Source: UMGS902 sp045538895 (GTDB lineage: Bacteria > Bacillota > Clostridia > Oscillospirales > CAG-272). Taken from it: a DNA stretch of 6,830 bases. The DNA is taken from NCBI GenBank assembly GCA_045538895.1, contig JAZQEH010000092.1, positions 1 through 6,830 on the forward strand, given 5' to 3'. Position 1 is the first letter of the stretch. Every line of letters begins with the position of its first letter. Position numbers and translations under genes: made by a program. The notes beneath the pieces were generated by a model. The model was not told the DNA's origin. It did no database searches and was given only the letters and a program-made list of their open reading frames with translations. Shown here one piece after another: positions 5,655 to 6,830 of the stretch.

Positions 5655-6706
5655 GCCGCTTTTTCTCCAAAAAATTCAAATCGCTCACTCCGTATACACC
5701 GGGTGAGCAACCACGTGACCAGAAGTATATAAAGCTCAACACAAATGAGTCCCCGTACATTCCCTCGCCACGTGCCATTGATGCAGCGGCGGAGGCGGCA
5801 AAAACTCTCCAGCTTTACCCCGACCCCGAATGCAGCGAGCTTCACGAAAAGCTTGCAGAGCTTTACGGTGTCGATAAATCCGAGGTGCTTGCAGGCAACG
5901 GCTCTGACGAGGTATTGAACTTTGCGTTTATGGCATTTTGCGACGGTGAACATCCTGCACGCTTCCCCGACATTACCTACGGCTTTTATTCGGTCTTTGC
6001 CAAGGTGAACAACGTTCCGTACACAGAAGTACCGCTTTGCGATGACTTTACTATCGACATAAACGGTTACATCGGCAAAAACGAAACTGTTTTTATAGCG
6101 AATCCCAATGCCCCTACAGGCATTGCACTCTCCATAAGTGAGATTGAAAAAATCGTTGCAAGCAATCCGGACAGCGTGGTTGTAATTGACGAAGCGTATG
6201 TAGATTTCGGTGCCGAAAGTGCCGTTCCCCTCATCAAAAAATATGACAATCTGCTTGTAACGCAAACCTTTTCAAAATCACGCTCGATGGCAGGTGCAAG
6301 ACTCGGTGTTGCAATAGGAAATAAAGCACTTATTAACGATTTAAACACGATAAAGTATTCAACGAACCCCTACAACATCAACCGTATGACAATGGCGGCG
6401 GGGCTTGGTGTGCTTGCAGATAACGAATACACGTTAAAAAACTGCCAAAGCATTATCGAAAACAGAACATACGCAATGAATCGCATGAAGAAAATGGGAT
6501 TCGAAATGACCGATTCTCTTGCAAATTTCATCTTTGCAAGGCATGAAAAAATCGGCGGTGCAAAACTTTATACCGCATTGCGTGAAAGAGGTATTCTGGT
6601 TAGACATTTTTCCTCGCCTAAGCTTGATGAGTATAATCGCATCACCGTAGGCTCGATGGAACAAATGAAAATCCTGTGCGATACATTGGAAGGAATAATA
6701 GGATGA
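5651..6706 (+). CDS. hisC: Histidinol-phosphate aminotransferase
   Basis: HisC is a PLP-dependent class I/II aminotransferase that converts imidazole-acetol phosphate to histidinol phosphate with glutamate as amino donor. The 351-residue protein has LNTNESP (29-35), which closes the active site, and GNGSDE (82-87) contacting the cofactor phosphate. It also has NPNAPTG (151-157), DEAYVDF (180-186), and FSKSRSMAGARLG (207-219), with Lys209 as the Schiff-base lysine and Arg217 as a likely phosphate-binding arginine. The C-terminal substrate-binding part includes GILVRHFSSP (about 314-323). GGAGG (5639-5643), seven bases before the ATG, and the ATGA overlap with hisD support the start. It is slightly compact but complete. 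HisC-type enzymes may also transaminate aromatic substrates; the his context makes the histidine role primary. Confidence 0.95.
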   Translation: MSRFFSKKFKSLTPYTPGEQPRDQKYIKLNTNESPYIPSPRAIDAAAEAAKTLQLYPDPECSELHEKLAELYGVDKSEVLAGNGSDEVLNFAFMAFCDGEHPARFPDITYGFYSVFAKVNNVPYTEVPLCDDFTIDINGYIGKNETVFIANPNAPTGIALSISEIEKIVASNPDSVVVIDEAYVDFGAESAVPLIKKYDNLLVTQTFSKSRSMAGARLGVAIGNKALINDLNTIKYSTNPYNINRMTMAAGLGVLADNEYTLKNCQSIIENRTYAMNRMKKMGFEMTDSLANFIFARHEKIGGAKLYTALRERGILVRHFSSPKLDEYNRITVGSMEQMKILCDTLEGIIG

Positions 6707-6720
6707 ATTAATGTTTATGT

Positions 6721-6830
6721 AATGGGACGCACCAACCGTGGTAGGGGACGGCGCCTTCGACGTCCCGCATGAACAAAGGCGAAACGGGATGTCCAGGGGG
6801 CCATCCCCTACCGGTTTGTGGTTTCCCATT
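6721..6830. mobile_element. GC-rich palindromic repeat element, MITE-like
   Basis: The last 110 bases form one long imperfect palindrome. The outer ends AATGGGA (6721-6727) and TCCCATT (6824-6830) are perfect complements. GGTAGGGGA (6740-6748) pairs with TCCCCTACC (6804-6812), and near the centre GACGTCCCG (6759-6767) pairs with CGGGATGTC (6785-6793) with one G-T pair. The loop is about 17 bases (6768-6784). Composition is clearly more GC-rich than the neighbouring intergenic DNA. There is no transposase. A reading frame does run across it on the minus strand (131 codons, entering hisC), but it lacks any coding support. I associate such GTAGGGGA-containing palindromes with dispersed repeats in Clostridia genomes, from memory. 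The right boundary coincides with the window end, so target duplications and true length cannot be judged. Transcribed with the his operon, it would fold into a strong hairpin. Confidence 0.6.

Noticed and set aside
5540..6265. 241-residue minus-strand open frame across hisD and hisC
   Set aside because: It is antisense to two conserved genes and spans their junction; no ribosome site or domain supports it.
6434..6829. 131-residue minus-strand open frame overlapping hisC and the palindromic element
   Set aside because: It is antisense to the well-supported hisC C-terminal region, its first part is a translation of the repeat element, and it shows no recognisable domain.
1..6830. tRNA or rRNA genes, toxin-antitoxin or defence systems
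   Set aside because: No cloverleaf-like, rRNA-like or defence-associated sequence was recognised. Apart from the listed genes the window holds only short intergenic stretches.

Overview
The window reads as chromosomal DNA of a low-to-middle-GC Gram-positive anaerobe. It is most likely a gut-type Clostridia member near Oscillospiraceae/Ruminococcus. This is inferred from the YerC-type regulator heading a his operon, the HisZ plus short HisG arrangement, the protein sequences, and a GC-rich palindromic repeat of a kind I associate with such genomes. I could not run a search, so the taxonomy is an inference.

Layout. Positions 1-135 are non-coding and carry two hairpins, probably terminators at the nadE 3' end. 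Two genes follow on the minus strand. The first transcribed (2122 to 971) is a 383-residue relative of the GMP synthetase ATP-pyrophosphatase and dimerization regions. It has no glutaminase domain and a ruined PP-loop. The second (867 to 136) is an ordinary ammonia-type NAD synthetase, nadE. A 235-bp divergent intergenic region (2123-2357) separates them from a plus-strand operon: a TrpR-like YerC/HisR-type regulator, then hisZ, hisG, hisD and hisC. The window ends with an approximately 110-bp near-palindromic element (6721-6830) just behind hisC. Whether further his genes lie beyond it cannot be seen.

How it works together. HisZ and the short HisG form the two-component ATP phosphoribosyltransferase that commits PRPP and ATP to histidine synthesis. 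HisC performs the late transamination of imidazole-acetol phosphate, and HisD the final two oxidations to histidine. All junctions within hisZGDC overlap by 4-8 bases, so these genes are surely one translationally coupled unit. yerC sits 9 bases upstream of hisZ. Its promoter (TTGACT, 17 bp, TACTAT) has an 18-bp dyad (8 of 9 pairs) lying exactly across the spacer, a natural site for autorepression by the encoded TrpR-like protein. There is no room for a T-box or attenuator leader. The opposite promoter, for the GMP-synthetase-like gene, matches the sigma-A consensus perfectly (TTGACA, 17 bp, TATAAT).

The most unusual items are the apparently non-catalytic GMP-synthetase derivative, whose C-terminal half resembles the long, eukaryote-like form; the candidate HisR operator; and the palindromic element at the right end. 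The four his enzymes and nadE look ordinary and intact.
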